Part shown: one piece after another, positions 24,255-36,244 of the stretch
Layout: every line of letters begins with the position of its first letter
Position numbering within the stretch: the stretch's first letter is position 1
Source of the DNA: Gordionus sp. m RMFG-2023
Lineage: Eukaryota; Nematomorpha; Gordioida; Chordodea; Parachordodidae
Direction of reading: 5' to 3'
Length of the DNA stretch: 64,000 nt
Assembly: GCF_954871325.1 (NCBI RefSeq)
Contig: NC_088777.1
Coordinates: 8,471,366 to 8,535,365, forward strand
Notes under the pieces: model-generated
Database searches by the model: none
Seen by the model: only the letters and a program-made list of their open reading frames with translations
Told to the model about the DNA's origin: nothing
Position numbers and translations under genes: made by a program

Positions 24255-27200
24255 GGTGCGATTGGAGAATGGCCTAAATGGATTCATCCACGTTAAAAAC
24301 ATATCCGACAAAATGGTCAAAAACCCTGAAGACAGAGTCAAGAATGGAATGTCTCTGTATGCTAGAATCCTTAAAATTGACATTGAGAGATTTTCGGTTT
24401 AGATTTAATTAATTAATTTAACTGACTAGTGATCACCTTATATACAATGATCGCTGGTCAATTATGATTGATTGATATCATCTTGAAATCTATTACAAAA
24501 CCTTTCTTTCCTTTGATCGTTTTGGATATATGATAGTTTTTTAAACCAAATTTGGTATAACTTTTGTGAACTTTTTAAATTTGCCCTCCCCCAACCCGCC
24601 AAAATAGATATTTATAAATTATCATTTTTTTACAGGTTGAACTAACGTGCAAATCATCAGACTTAGCCGACATTAATAACGAATTCAAACCTCCCAAAGA
24701 TTTGTATTATGACTACGATGAAGAAGCGGCAGACATTAAAAAAGCCACCAGCTTGGCCCAGCTTCAGAAAAACGAAGTACATTTTTTTAGATTTGTAACT
24801 TTAAAAAAACGTGATAATAGAACGTGACTAAAACCCTAGTAATTTTAGCACTCCTAATTTACAAGATCTAATTATGCATTAAAGATGGAGTCATTTTATT
24901 AACAATATCCAAAATGACGAAATTTTTTATTTAAATTCTCATATCGTTCTAGATAGTGATTAAAACTTCCCCAACTGAAAATGGTAATAATTTGATAATT
25001 TTTTTAAAAGGGAAAATCGAAAAACTCATCCGGCTACATTATATGCAAACGCGTTATATCTCATCCTAACTTCAAAAACGTCACATTTTCTCAGGCCCAA
25101 AGTTTGCTCGAAGCGATGCCCGCCGGGGAAGCTCTTATAAGGCCTAGTACATCTAAAGGCAGCGATCATCTAACCTTGACATGGAAAATCGTTGAGGGAA
25201 TTTATCAACACATAGGTTCGTTAAAATAATTTTTTGTGGGCTAGATTTCTCTGTAAATTTTTCTTTTTTAGCTAAGCACACAAAACAGATATTATATTTT
25301 CGTAACTTGTAACGCTCAATCTTTAAAATATTGTTATAAATCAATTACATAACTAAAATATTAGATTGCTAATCGCCATTTTGGAATATTTTGAAACGGG
25401 TATTTTTGACTAAGATATATGCTTGAAAATCTTGCTAAGATCATTCCATGACAAATCGACCAAAAAACGAGATTTTTGATCACCATACCTGTAAAGGAAT
25501 TAAATTTACTTCTTATTTTGTAGTGTTGTTAAAGTAGCGCGTTACTTTTTTTAGTAGCGGTAGTTTTAGCGCGTTATTTAAAAAAATATCGTTAGTAGTA
25601 GCTCGTTACTAATTTCGGTTTTATAATAAATGCCCACAAAATTGTTAAAATATATTTATAATTAATTCTATAATCATAATCTTTATATTCTTGAAATTTA
25701 TATTATTTTAAATTTTCAACGCATATATACCAAGTCCGATTAATTTAAAGGTCAGTCAAATCGTTGATTGATTTAACATGGAATAGCCTTTCATCATATA
25801 ATATTTTTCTTAGTAAATAATATATAAAGAGTTACTTTATGATGGCGATTAAACTTCGATTTTAATACTTTAAAATACCGTCCAACAAAACAACTGATTT
25901 TAAAAGGATTCTAGTTTAACGGCATTAAATTCATTGCTCTTAACGTTATTATCTTTAGCTTTATTCATAAAACAATCATTAATCCGAATTGTATAAAATT
26001 ACAATCCACTAATGTTTCTTTGAATTCACAAATACAAATTCTTCTCATTTAAAAATAATAAAGATATCAAAGAAGAAGGAAAGGACAAACCTTTTACCCT
26101 TGGCAAATCTCTGTGGATAGGTAACGAAGAATTCGAGGATTTGGACGAGATCATTGCCCGTCACATAACCCCCATGGCTGCTCTAGCACGTGACTTAACT
26201 TCCCACAAGTATTATTATGAAGATCCTACAGCGACAGCTGCAACTGGTAAATATTGTTTTTTATTTCATGTTTTTTGTAATTTTTTAAAATTAAATCAGG
26301 CCCTATGTGTATCATTCAAAGAATTTTTTTTTATTTAGTGAAATTAATTCTAAATAATACACAACGACCCCTGAACCCCCTTGTTTTTTTGGTTATAATT
26401 AACCAATCAGTTAAATATTATGTTTGCATTCTTATTCATATTTGGCTAGTTTTTAATATATTCGCATTTTTTATATGTGGTGGAGCTATTTTAATTTCTT
26501 TCTAATTGGGAAGAGTATTTGTGTTAATTTTTTTATCAAATAAAATCATTGGTATTAATCAAGCTCATATAAAATTTAAAAGTATATAATTTAATCTCAA
26601 TTTAAAATGATAATGATAGGCAATTTTAATCAGAATGGGGAAGAAAGTGAAGCAGAAGGAGGCGTTAAACGGTTGTTAGAATATTTGTTACGCGAGACCA
26701 AAAAGGGGGCCCCACTTCGTATACCATACGCTTTTGGACCCTCCAAGGATTATCCTGGTAAATAAATTAATCTTTAAAGACCACATATATGACGTTATGT
26801 GTTCAACAACTTGTATAAGGGAGATTATATCATATTAAATTTTTAAAATTCATAATATTTCAAAAAAGTATCATTTTTATACTTTACTTGTAGATATTCA
26901 TTTTACATTATGCAAATTAATTCCATGTTTATTTAAAATTAAAGGCAAATTTCTTTTAGCCTACATGCCACGCACCAATCCCCATTACGAATACGTTACC
27001 ATAACATCTCAAGGTTTAAGATATAGGAGTCGCATATTTGGTTCGCTGAATAGCTTGATTCATTGGTTTAAAGAACATTTTAGGGAGGCCCCTCCTTCCT
27101 ATCAATACACTCGAGCCAACGATAATAATAATCTCAGAAACGATTACAACACTTCAGCAAACCAATATTTCCCTGAGGGCGGAAATAACACGAATGATTA

Positions 27201-27258
27201 TAATACAGCCAGCAATTATACTCCATCTAATTGGTCCACTAATATTAGGAATTATTAA
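24255..27258 (+). CDS. SUPT6H: SPT6 exon block 3: S1 domain and tandem SH2, with stop codon
   Basis: Exons: 24255-24396, 24636-24776, 25011-25215, 26064-26246, 26620-26757, 26945-27258. The S1 RNA-binding fold is [12 protein letters not shown]...[16 protein letters not shown] (about 1462-1515). The tandem SH2 module, which binds the phosphorylated polymerase II linker, follows: [33 protein letters not shown] with the pocket Arg, [19 protein letters not shown], then [19 protein letters not shown] and [13 protein letters not shown]. The protein ends in an Asn/Tyr-rich tail and TAA at 27256-27258. All 26 exons from 902 sum to 5508 bases, exactly 1836 codons including the stop, with no internal stop, so the gene looks functional. 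The start of the fifth exon of this block (26620) was chosen to keep frame; an alternative acceptor lies about 34 bases downstream. Confidence 0.95.
25216..26063. repeat. SPT6 intron 23 with remnants of two small inverted-repeat elements
   Basis: Near 25441 (TCATTCCATGACAAATCGACC) and near 25773 (GATTTAACATGGAATAG) are inverted ends of the same family as the MITE at 27553-27761. Between them, from about 25517, lies AGTGTTGTTAAAGTAGCGCG, the tip of a hAT-like family seen again at about 53843. This reads as one element inserted into another, both decayed. Confidence 0.5.
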
Positions 27259-27552
27259 ATATGGTATTTTGGGTGTTAGAAGTATGATATAACTAAATAC
27301 TTTTTAATGTATTCGCTTACCAAATCAATTATATTTAAAATTAGGAATCTTGTAAATGTATTAATTATAATATTTCCACTTATATTATGAATTAAATTAT
27401 TTATAAACGTTGTTTTTATATATTATATAATATATCAGCTCAAAAACAAACAAAATAACCAACTATATATTTATTTTATCAAATAGAAAATTAAATAGTG
27501 CATGTAATAGAATAACGTATTCCCTAAGATATATAGGAATATATTCATAGTT

Positions 27553-27761
27553 GGGCCATTCCATGTCAAATCGATCAAAAAAGGCACTTTTTCGGCCGAG
27601 CCCTTTGAAAATTGGAGCCCCTATATCTCGAGAACCAGGTGTGCTAGCGAGCTAAAATAAACGGCTTTCTCACTCTTTTACCTATCTAAATAATTCCAGA
27701 AATTTTAAACAAATTTAAAGGGGGTCGGCCGAATCGTGATCGATTTGACGTGGAATGGCTC
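27553..27761. mobile_element. 209-bp MITE with about 25-bp terminal inverted repeats
   Basis: The left end GGGCCATTCCATGTCAAATC mirrors the right end GATTTGACGTGGAATGGCTC, and the similarity continues through GATCA. Flanking AGTT occurs on both sides (27549-27552 and 27762-27765), a possible 4-bp target duplication. There is no coding capacity. It sits about 300 bases beyond the SPT6 stop and could carry or disturb the 3' untranslated region. The family is unknown to me. Confidence 0.65.
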
Positions 27762-28891
27762 AGTTAAAAAATGCATTTTAGTCATTTAGAGTCGAATATT
27801 TCCCATCGAAGCGGGTTCTAGTAACAAGTTGATAATTTTCTTTTATGCTTTACCATAAATTATTTCGAAAATTTAAAGAAAAGAAATCATAAAATTTACT
27901 TCAAATTCGCCATAGCGTTAAGTTTCAAATAAAATTTGATTCATTCAAAAATAAGAGTGCTTACATTCTTAAAGTTGTGTTGTACCTTTTAATTAAATAT
28001 AAAGAAAATAGACCCTTTATATTTTTATATGAGGCTTTGATATCCCCCCCCCCCCTACTTTTTGAGATGATAAAGGTTATATCATCTTATGGCCAATTCG
28101 GTACTTTGCTATTATCATTTCGTTATAATTTTTTTTCGCTTTATTCAAATACGATCTTGCCACTAGTTTTTTTTAAAGATAATTTTATCTTTCAGGAATA
28201 TACTAAGGGGTTGTAAGAGTTTTAGTGGTTAAAATTATTGTGCTCTATAGAGTTAACAACTTAAGAGAATATTAGGTAAATTCTATTTTATCGATTCTGC
28301 AATAGTTCATCTTGACAAAGTTGAATAATAAAAGGAAAAAAATTCTAAGACTCTAAATTTATACTTTGAAGATCGAGATATCTTTGATCATTTTAATTTT
28401 TTTTAATATACATCTTAATGAAATTAAGATAATTATATTTTTTAAAAAAATCATTTTATAACTTTCATTTCCTTTTTTAATATAAAATTTGATAATATTT
28501 TTATTATCGATTATAATATTGTTCTGGTAAAACCCATAAAATCTAAAGTAGAGACGATAGTACATACGTGTGTGGAAAATATTTACATTAAGAATATTAC
28601 TAAGTTATTTGCGTACAACCTCAAGGTAAATTACTTAAAAAAATAATTTTAACCTTACCAAGCAATGCATTTTTTAAATCTAATTTAAAAAAATTTTTAA
28701 TTTAATTTTTTATATTATATAATTTATTACATTTTCTTCTTAAACATACAAAAAACAATAAGTAGTAATATAAATTTAATTATTTTAAGATTAAAAAATT
28801 TCAACATCATTTTAAAATCCATTAATATTAATAAATTAGAAATTTTGTTTAATCTCATTTTAAACTTTATAATTTATCATATTTAAAAAAA
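27762..28891. other. intergenic AT-rich DNA with a poly-C run near 28046
   Basis: No gene was recognised. There is a C run of about 14 near 28046-28059 and long A/T stretches just before the next gene (28640-28890). A TATA-like stretch is present near 28710-28725, but its role cannot be judged. Confidence 0.4.
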
Positions 28892-30469
28892 ATGTTGGTT
28901 TCTTTTTTAACAATTTTCTTATTAGCAACTTTATATTCCAAAGTTGAAGGTAATTATTATAATAAATTGAAAAAAATTTGATTTTTTGAAATAAATGATA
29001 ACTAATTTGAGTGAATATATCAGGGATTCTAACCCGTCAAAATTTTTGCCCGGGTTAAGTTCAGGGAAATATTTTTGAACCCGGGTTCAGCTTGGGCTTA
29101 AGAATTTTTAAATTGATAAAAAAAAATATTTTATTATATCAAAATTAAAAAACTAGACATAAATTTTTTATTTTATTTATAGGCAAAATATAGTTAAAAA
29201 TACAAAGCATAGTCATGTATAGATTTAAAAATTATTTAGATGTATTACTTTAAATTAACAATATCCAATATAATAACTTTGACTTGTAAATGGCGTAAAT
29301 GAATTCAATTGTTTGAAATTTATTAACAATCCAATACGAATCTTTGAGAATAAATTTAAAAATGGAGTAAATGAATTAAGTTGTTTAAAATTTATTAACA
29401 CTTCACTTAATTGAAAAATATTATAAAATATCAAGTAAATTATTATTTACAATTATACAAATATCTTATATTTTAAGCATTACACTGTTCCCAGGTTCGA
29501 TTCGGTTTAGGGGTTTCGAAAATTTTATAAAAAGGGGTTTAGGTTCGGTTCGGGTTCAAATTTTTTCCCAAAAACCCGGGTTCGGTTCGAACCCCTAGAA
29601 AATTCTATAAGGCCTCATAACAACCGTGATGATGATAAAGCGATATAAGGATCATGGATAAAAGATAGAATAGCTTACTGGTGCCTTTTTGTTACTACAA
29701 ATTTTACCAGACTTTTTGAATAATTTTTTGCCGGTGCATACATGGTTATTAAAAATTTATGAATAATATTTAGGAAAATTAATAAATTCAATATGGGGTA
29801 TTGATTTCCCGTTTATTCACTTGTTACATCAATTGTACAGCTGTAAAATTACATGATTACACTTTGTAATTTAAGTAGCGTGATGCGATGTCGAGCTATT
29901 TTTGAAGGTGCTCTAAACGAGCCGTGAGGTTTGGGCTCAGATATTTTCAGGCTTCAAATATGTTATAATTTACCGAAAATCCTACATTGGCCAATATATA
30001 TATATTGTTCATTTGCCATGGAAATCTATCAATTTCTGGAAGGATCTCAATATGAGAAGTTAGCATTCACAAATATCCTAGATAGTATTTAAGATGATTT
30101 TAAATAAAATGTTTATATGTTTTTTTTTGATAGTTTTGTATAAATGAGTATACGCGCTTATTGATAAATGCTCTTCTTTCAAATTTTTGATTTAAGCATA
30201 AAATAATTTACAAACTTGCTTAATTTATTTATATTTGATCATTAGGGAATGCTGATCCACAATTAGGAATGGGTCAAACTATTTATGAGCGGGTTCAACA
30301 ACTCAGACGTTTAAGAACCTATGTTAGAGATGGTAATAGAAAATGAAAATGGATTATTAAATTATTTTACAAAAAAAAACAATTATTTTTAGAAGTCCGC
30401 ACTTTTTGTTTGAATAACTGTCCAAATTCAAGAATGAATTGCTCAATTTGTGATAGAAATGCTACATAA
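28892..30469 (+). CDS. small secreted cysteine-containing peptide precursor (three exons)
   Basis: Exons 28892-28949, 30246-30332 and 30393-30469 join in phase 1 at both junctions to give 73 residues. Exon 1 is almost exactly a signal peptide: MLVSFLTIFLLATLYSKVEG, a hydrophobic core with a likely cleavage site around its end. The mature part begins NADPQLGMGQ, passes through a basic stretch RRLRTYVRDEVR and ends FCLNNCPNSRMNCSICDRN, with a C-x3-C-x6-C-x2-C pattern. Four cysteines would allow two disulphides. AATAAA lies within about 100 bases after the stop. Intron 1 (about 1.3 kb) contains a hAT-derived MITE. I recognise no family: it could be a hormone-like peptide, a defence peptide or a fast-evolving secreted factor. 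The consistent splice phases and signal sequence make chance unlikely, but expression is unproven. Confidence 0.6.
29021..29598 (-). mobile_element. non-autonomous hAT MITE, deletion derivative of the 33214-36236 element
   Basis: It begins CAGGGATTCTAACCCGTC and ends GGTTCGAACCCCTAG. Inner blocks are GCCCGGGTTAAGTTCAGGG on the left and TTCGGTTCGGGTTC on the right. Its left 230 bases match the reverse complement of the right end of the hAT at 33214-36236 (for example the CATAGTCATG/CATGACTATATG block), and its right 300 bases match that element's left end (AATGAATTAAGTTGTTTAAA and relatives). The transposase is missing. The flanks GAATATAT and AAAATTCT no longer match, so it is older than the full copy. 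Confidence 0.75.
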
Positions 30470-31240
30470 ATATTTATGATAATTTTATTATTATCATATG
30501 CATTTTTAGGGTTCTTATAAAAATTATACATTTAGGGTTGTTAAAAATTACACATTTATAATTGAATAAATCTATATTTAAATAAGGTTCAAATAAAAAT
30601 ATATAAATAAAAATTGACACCGTGCTCTGACTCTGCTAAGGGATACTACTATTAAAATAATCATAACTGAAATGTTTCTTATCCAAATTTTAAAAAAAAT
30701 TATTATGTCAGAAGAATATCAATAAATACGATGTTTTACTAATTTTAATTTATTTGTATTAATCTAAATTCTTATACAATCTATGAAACATGATCTAATC
30801 TTTGTTCTAACAATGGTTTAAGTTAGGAGACATCTTATGCCTTTAAATAAATTTTATTAAAGAATAACTCAATATAATATTTTTAATATATTTCACCGGA
30901 AAACATTGCTAGAAATCCCTGCAACCATGGTTTTGGAAAACGTAGGCTTATAGATTTAGAAAAGGAATTAAAATGTAACCTTTAAAAAAAATAACCAGTA
31001 ATGCCTAATTTTGCAATAAAAAGGGGTTTCTGTTATTTTTTTTCTTTACAAGGGAAAGACAAATAAAAATTATTTGAAAACAAAATTTCTAGTATATTTA
31101 ACATGAAATGCAGGGTAGACGAACAAATATCAATTTGATAATAATCAAACTTTATTTTTTCCTTTTATTAATAAGTTGGACAAACTAATGAAATGTTTCT
31201 CGAATAATTAATAGATTATGATAATAAAACTTAACATTTT
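30470..31240. other. intergenic, no gene recognised
   Basis: AT-rich sequence beyond the secreted-peptide gene. The AATAAA motifs between 30560 and 30610 may serve that gene. Nothing else is recognisable. Confidence 0.4.
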
Positions 31241-33205
31241 ATTTAATTACTAGCTAATAACCCGTCAAGAATGACGGGGTAGAGGGGTAATTAGTACTAA
31301 ATATGCTTTTTAGTATTAGGAGAAAAAGATATAAAATTGTTGCAATGTAAACCGTGAGCATTAAGGGTATTAGAAATATCAAAATATTTGTGATAGGAAT
31401 CATATTGGGTAAAATTAAAAATATGGGCTCTTTGGTCTCAAAATTTTGTTTTGCAGACACAGCAGGCCTGATCAAAAAACCACGTCCCATGCAACTTACC
31501 CAATATTTTGCCATTTATTTATATTGTAATTTAATAATAATGTCTTAAATTTAATCTTATATTTAGAATAAAATTTAAATTTGTGATAGAAATCATATTG
31601 AATAAAATTTAAAATAGAGATGCTTGGGAATTTTTTAATTTTAAATATGGGGTAGACATTGACCTGAAATTTTTTTTTGCAGACATAGCTAGGCCTGATC
31701 AAAAAACGTCCCATGCAACTTTCATAAAATTTTGCCATTTATTTCTGTTGTAATTTAATAACAATGTTTTAAATTTAATTTTATATTCCATTTATTTCTA
31801 TTGTAATTTAATAATATCTTAAATTTAATTTTATATTTAGAATAAAATTATAATTTGTGATAGAAATCATATTAGATAAAATTTAAAATATTGAAATTTT
31901 TTAATTTTAAATATGTACCAGACATTGGCCTGAAATTTTTTTTCTCAAACCTGGCCAACCCATAATAATTTTGTAATTTTTTCCCAAGCCTGGAGATAGG
32001 TAAATCTCTGAAAACTATATAGTTGGGAAAATTTTCTTAAGCCTGCCAAAGACCATAGTAATTTTGTTAGTTAAGAACTGAAATAAAATATATAAAAGTC
32101 ATAATTCAATTAAAAATAAAATCAATGAAAGTTGCATTAACTTGGTTTTTTAATCAGGCCTGGTGATTTCTGTAAAAAAAATTTTCAGGCTAATGTCTAG
32201 CCTATATTTAAAATTAAAAAATTTTCAAGCATTTCTATTTTATATTTTACCCAATATGATTTATATCATAAATCTAAATTTTATTCTAAATATAAAATTA
32301 AATTTATAACATGTTAAGGATGTTGAAGCAATGTTATATTGATCTTGATTTTCAGTACTACTACACTTTGATATTGATGCAATAAGACTTTTCTCTTGTA
32401 TTTTCTTGCTTCGACAAAGTTCCTGTCTCCGTCTGGCTTTCTCCTTATGCTGATAAATTATTAAAATTTGAAAATATATACCTATTAAATAGTTTGAATT
32501 TTAACTTATATACACTAAAAAAGTTATGCATAACTTATTTTGGTAAATTATCATTTTTAGCCCCCATAGAATGTCTAAATTTGAGACAAAAATTTACTGT
32601 TAAGGATCTTGAAACAACATTGCTCTTGATTTTCAGTACTACAATTTGATTGTTGATTTTCAGTACTACAATTTGATTGTTGATTTTCACTATCTTTTTG
32701 TTGAATGGCAGAAATCTGCAAATATAATATAATATATCAGTTATGTCTAAATTTGAAACAAAAATTTATTGTTAAGGATCTTGAAACAATAATACATTGC
32801 TTTTGATTTTCAGTACAATTTGATAGTTGATTTTCAGTATCTTTTTGTTGAATGGTATCTCGTGCAGGAATCTAAAAATATAATAAAATAGTAATTAAAT
32901 CAAAATATATGAATATCTATTGTATAAGTTAGTTTCAGTTCAGTTGTTTGATTTATTAGTTATTGGTAATGGAAGATGAATAAATGTTTAATATGATTTT
33001 AAAAAGAATGTAAAAAATTTAAAAATATCAGAATACCAATTTAATAGTTTGAATTTTAAAGTAGCTAAAAATTTTGAATCGTATCTTCTATTTGATTAAT
33101 TTTGTCAGATCAAGAAAAAAAATCATTTTGCCAGATTAAGAAAAAAAATCTTTGCCGGGATTCGAACCTAAGTCCATTAATCTATTAGATTTGTAAGCTG
33201 AAATA
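31241..33205. repeat. composite repeat, copy A (tandem internal units, tRNA-like end), later split by a hAT
   Basis: It opens with ACTAGCTAATAACCCGTCAA and a perfect hairpin CCCGTCA-AGAA-TGACGGG (31261-31278). A unit of about 200-250 bp containing CATGGGACGT, TTTTTTGATCAGGCCT and TCTGCAAAA(A) occurs three times on the minus strand (31262-31960) and once inverted (about 32110-32330). Two further tandem units (about 32567-32720 and 32740-32870) contain TGATTTTCAGTA and CTTTTTGTTGAATGG. The end (33040-33205) matches copy B at 37830-37990. The open frames here (SCMGR.FLIRP) are shadows of the repeated unit. Confidence 0.6.
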
Positions 33206-33213
33206 TATAAACC

Positions 33214-36200
33214 CAGGGATTCGAACCGAACCCGAACCCGGAGAAGTGAACCCGGGTTTTTAGAAAAAACTCTAAACCCGAACCGAACCTGAACCCCATT
33301 TATAAAATTTTCAAAACCCCGAACCGAACCCAAGAATTTTATTTGAACCCGGGTTCAACCGGGTTCAGTGTATTATTTAAAATCATATATTAATATATGT
33401 AAATACAAATATTATATTTTCAATTTCCAATTAAATGAAGTGTTAATAAATTTTAAACAACTTAATTCATTTATGCCATTTTTAAATTTATTCTCGATTC
33501 CTATTGGAGTGTTAAAAAATTTTAAAAAATTGAATTAATTTACGCCATTTATTTTTAAATTTTTATCTTATTATTCTTAAAGATTATTAATTAGAAGAAA
33601 ATGGTTAACAAATCAAAGTAAAAATTATTATATTGTTAATTTAAAAAATTCTAAACATCTAACTTAAAAATTGTTAAATATAGGGCAGTTTTTGTGAACT
33701 TATTAAAATGATTTTAAAATTTATATATGCTAATCATTTATTTTTGGTTCAGATTAATTTTTACAAGATATTAATGAAGTGCATATTATAAATTAAATTA
33801 AATTTATAAATATCTCTTTTTTAATTCTGAAATCATTGCTATTTAAAAAAATTGTTCTCTTTTTATAGATTTAAGATTAAAGATAAAGTCATATTTGATA
33901 AGCATTTTACCCTTAATACAATAGAAAAAAAATCAATATGTTCATATTGCAAAGTAAAAATGTCTGGTAATCTATTGTCAAATTTAGAAAGACACCTGGA
34001 AAGAAATCACAACAATGAATATTTAAATTATTTAAATGAAAAAACAAAATATCAGGAATTGTTATTGGCAAAAAAGCCTAAAATTAATATAGAAACCTTT
34101 TATCCAAAAAAGCATATAAGTATAAATATATCATCTAATGATTTGATGAGTTCTATACTAGAACTTGTCACTGTAAATGGCCGGCCTTTATCAATTATTG
34201 AAGATTCGGGATTTCAAAGAATTATAAATCCACTCCTATCTGGGCTCAATTTAGTTATAAACAAAGAAAATTTATCCAGATGTATTAATAAAACAGCCCA
34301 ATCAATTAGAGACAAAATATCGAGATGTGGTAGAAGGAAAATTAATAAGTTTAAAAGTTGATGCAGTTCAACGATTAGATAGGTCAATTCTTGGTGTAAA
34401 TATATCAATTTATATCAAAGTCCATTATAAATTTGAGGACTCTTGGAATTGTAGCTGAAAGAGAGATTTACAGGAGAATATATAAAAGAGAATATATTAA
34501 AAACTTTACTGAAATTTAAAATTAATATTGAACAAATATACACAATTACTTCTGATAATGGTTGTAATTTTTTAAGAGCTATAAAGCTCCTGCAACCTGA
34601 AACTGATTATGATATAAGGAGTTAATCAACAGATGAGGAAAATATGGATGTAAATGTATATAAATATGATATTGATGATATACAAAATACTTTTTTATCA
34701 ACTATTATATCCTATCCGATTTATAGTGTACGGTGTGCAGCTCACACACTTCCGCTGGCATTTCAAGATGCTATAAAATTATCACCTATTGTGGAAACCA
34801 TTGCAAAAGCTAGGAGCCTAAATTTAAAATTAAGACATCCCACTTACCAAAAGTTATTAAAAAATATGAAACTCCCTAAGCCTGTGTTAGATTGCCACAG
34901 ATGGCATTCAACCCATGATATGTTAGAAAGGCTGATTTTACTAAACCAATATCGAAGATTTTTTTCAGAGCAATCTGATTATTTATTGACTGAAGATTGG
35001 AAAGAGATAATAACGATTGTTGAAATTTTAAAACCGCTAAAAATCGCAACCAAACAATTCCAATCTGAACAGTTAACACTGACAGATTTTTATGCAGCAT
35101 GGTTAAGATGCTGCATCGAACTGGAAAAAAATCCAAACCATTTTGCTCAATTACTATATTCTTGTCTTAAGAACAGAGAAGAAAGGTTTATAAAGAACGA
35201 AATTCTCTTAGCTACCATATACATGGACCCAAGATACAAGGTTAATTAAAAGCTTAGTAAATTAATTATTTTAGATTTATATTAAATGTTATTTTATGGA
35301 ATATTTAAATATTTATTTTATAATTCACATTTGTTTTATAGTTTTTCAATGCTGGTTATATATATAATTTTTTATAATTCACATAATTTAAAATTGCGTA
35401 TATAAATTTATGTTTAATATTTTTAAATAACTACATAAATCCTTAAATATTACAGGTATTACTTAGTGATGATGATAAGATTTGTGCGAAAAGGCATCTT
35501 GTCAATTTATGGAGACGAATTAAAAGCTTAACAACGCCGATTTTATCTGATGATATTAGTTCCGATGAAGTTATTGAACAAGAAGATGATTTAGAGAAAT
35601 TGATACAACTTAAAGAAAGGCAGGAGAAAATACTTAAAAGAGTGCCAACGATTGCTGAGAAAAGTATTGGAACAATAATTACTGGATTTAGCGATTATAA
35701 AAGATTAGATAAGAAGGAAAATATTTTGCATTTTTGGGAGTCTGCTAAGCTGGAACACCCTGAATTATATATTTTATCTAAAATCTTATTTGCTGTTCCT
35801 GCAACCCAAGTTAATTTTTCATATTTTCACATATAAATACATTTAACATAGGTTAGCGTTGAACGATCTTTTTCACATTTGAAATTCATTCTTTCACCAC
35901 ATAGATCGAGGATGAGTGAACAACTCTTGAAAGATATTATGCTAATACGTCTAAATAAAATTTTTAAAATTGATACATGACTATATGCTTTGTATTTTTA
36001 ACTATATTTGCCTATAAATAAAATAAAAAATTTATTTTTTATATCAAATTTATGTCTAGTTTTTTATTATGATTTAAATATAGAATTTTTTTTATCAACT
36101 CAAAAATTCTTGAACCCGAACCAAACCTTGGTTCAAAAATATTTTCCTGAACCGAACCCGAACAGAACTCACCTTTTTTTTATACCCCGAACCCGAACCG

Positions 36201-36236
36201 AACCCGGGCAAAAATTTTGTCGGGTTCGCATCCCTG
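33214..36236 (+). mobile_element. hAT-family DNA transposon, 3.0 kb, with terminal repeats and 8-bp TSD
   Basis: The ends are CAGGGATTCGAACCG on the left and, read inward from the right, CAGGGATGCGAACCC. CAGGG is the classical animal hAT tip. Subterminal regions are rich in CGAACCC/GGGTTCG motifs on both sides. The interior encodes a transposase on the plus strand. The exact flanking TATAAACC duplication shows one clean insertion into the tRNA-like end of composite repeat A. A matching internally deleted MITE lies at 29021-29598, so this family has produced non-autonomous copies locally. Confidence 0.93.
33852..35980 (+). pseudogene. hAT transposase with BED finger and dimerisation domain, damaged
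   Basis: Order: BED-type zinc finger (ICSYCKVKM...NLERHLERNH, 33930-34020); the region GRPLSIIEDSGFQRIINPL; a catalytic-core segment TITSDNGCNFLRAI (near 34545); RCAAHTLPLAFQDAI and the LDCHRWHST motif (34730-34920); LLATIYMDPRYK at 35205-35240; and the C-terminal hAT dimerisation motif VSVERSFSHLKFILSP...DIMLIRLN ending at 35980. Likely introns are 35241-35454 and 35810-35851 (42 bases). Between 34330 and 34640 the frame is lost: one shift follows RDKISRCG, another lies near 34440, and there is an in-frame stop near 34625. It therefore looks recently inactivated although its ends remain mobile-looking. Confidence 0.85.
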
Positions 36237-36244
36237 TATAAACC

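Larger units (their letters stand above)
33206..36244. repeat. perfect 8-bp target site duplication around the hAT
   Basis: TATAAACC at 33206-33213 and again at 36237-36244 flanks the hAT exactly, the 8-bp length expected for hAT insertion. Confidence 0.9.

Noticed and set aside
31254-31738. Two open frames sharing SCMGR.FLIRP, taken at first for a small protein family
   Set aside because: They are translations of a tandem non-coding repeat unit, also present inverted at 32110-32330.
34876-35136. Minus-strand open frame opposite the hAT transposase
   Set aside because: Antisense shadow of the transposase coding sequence.
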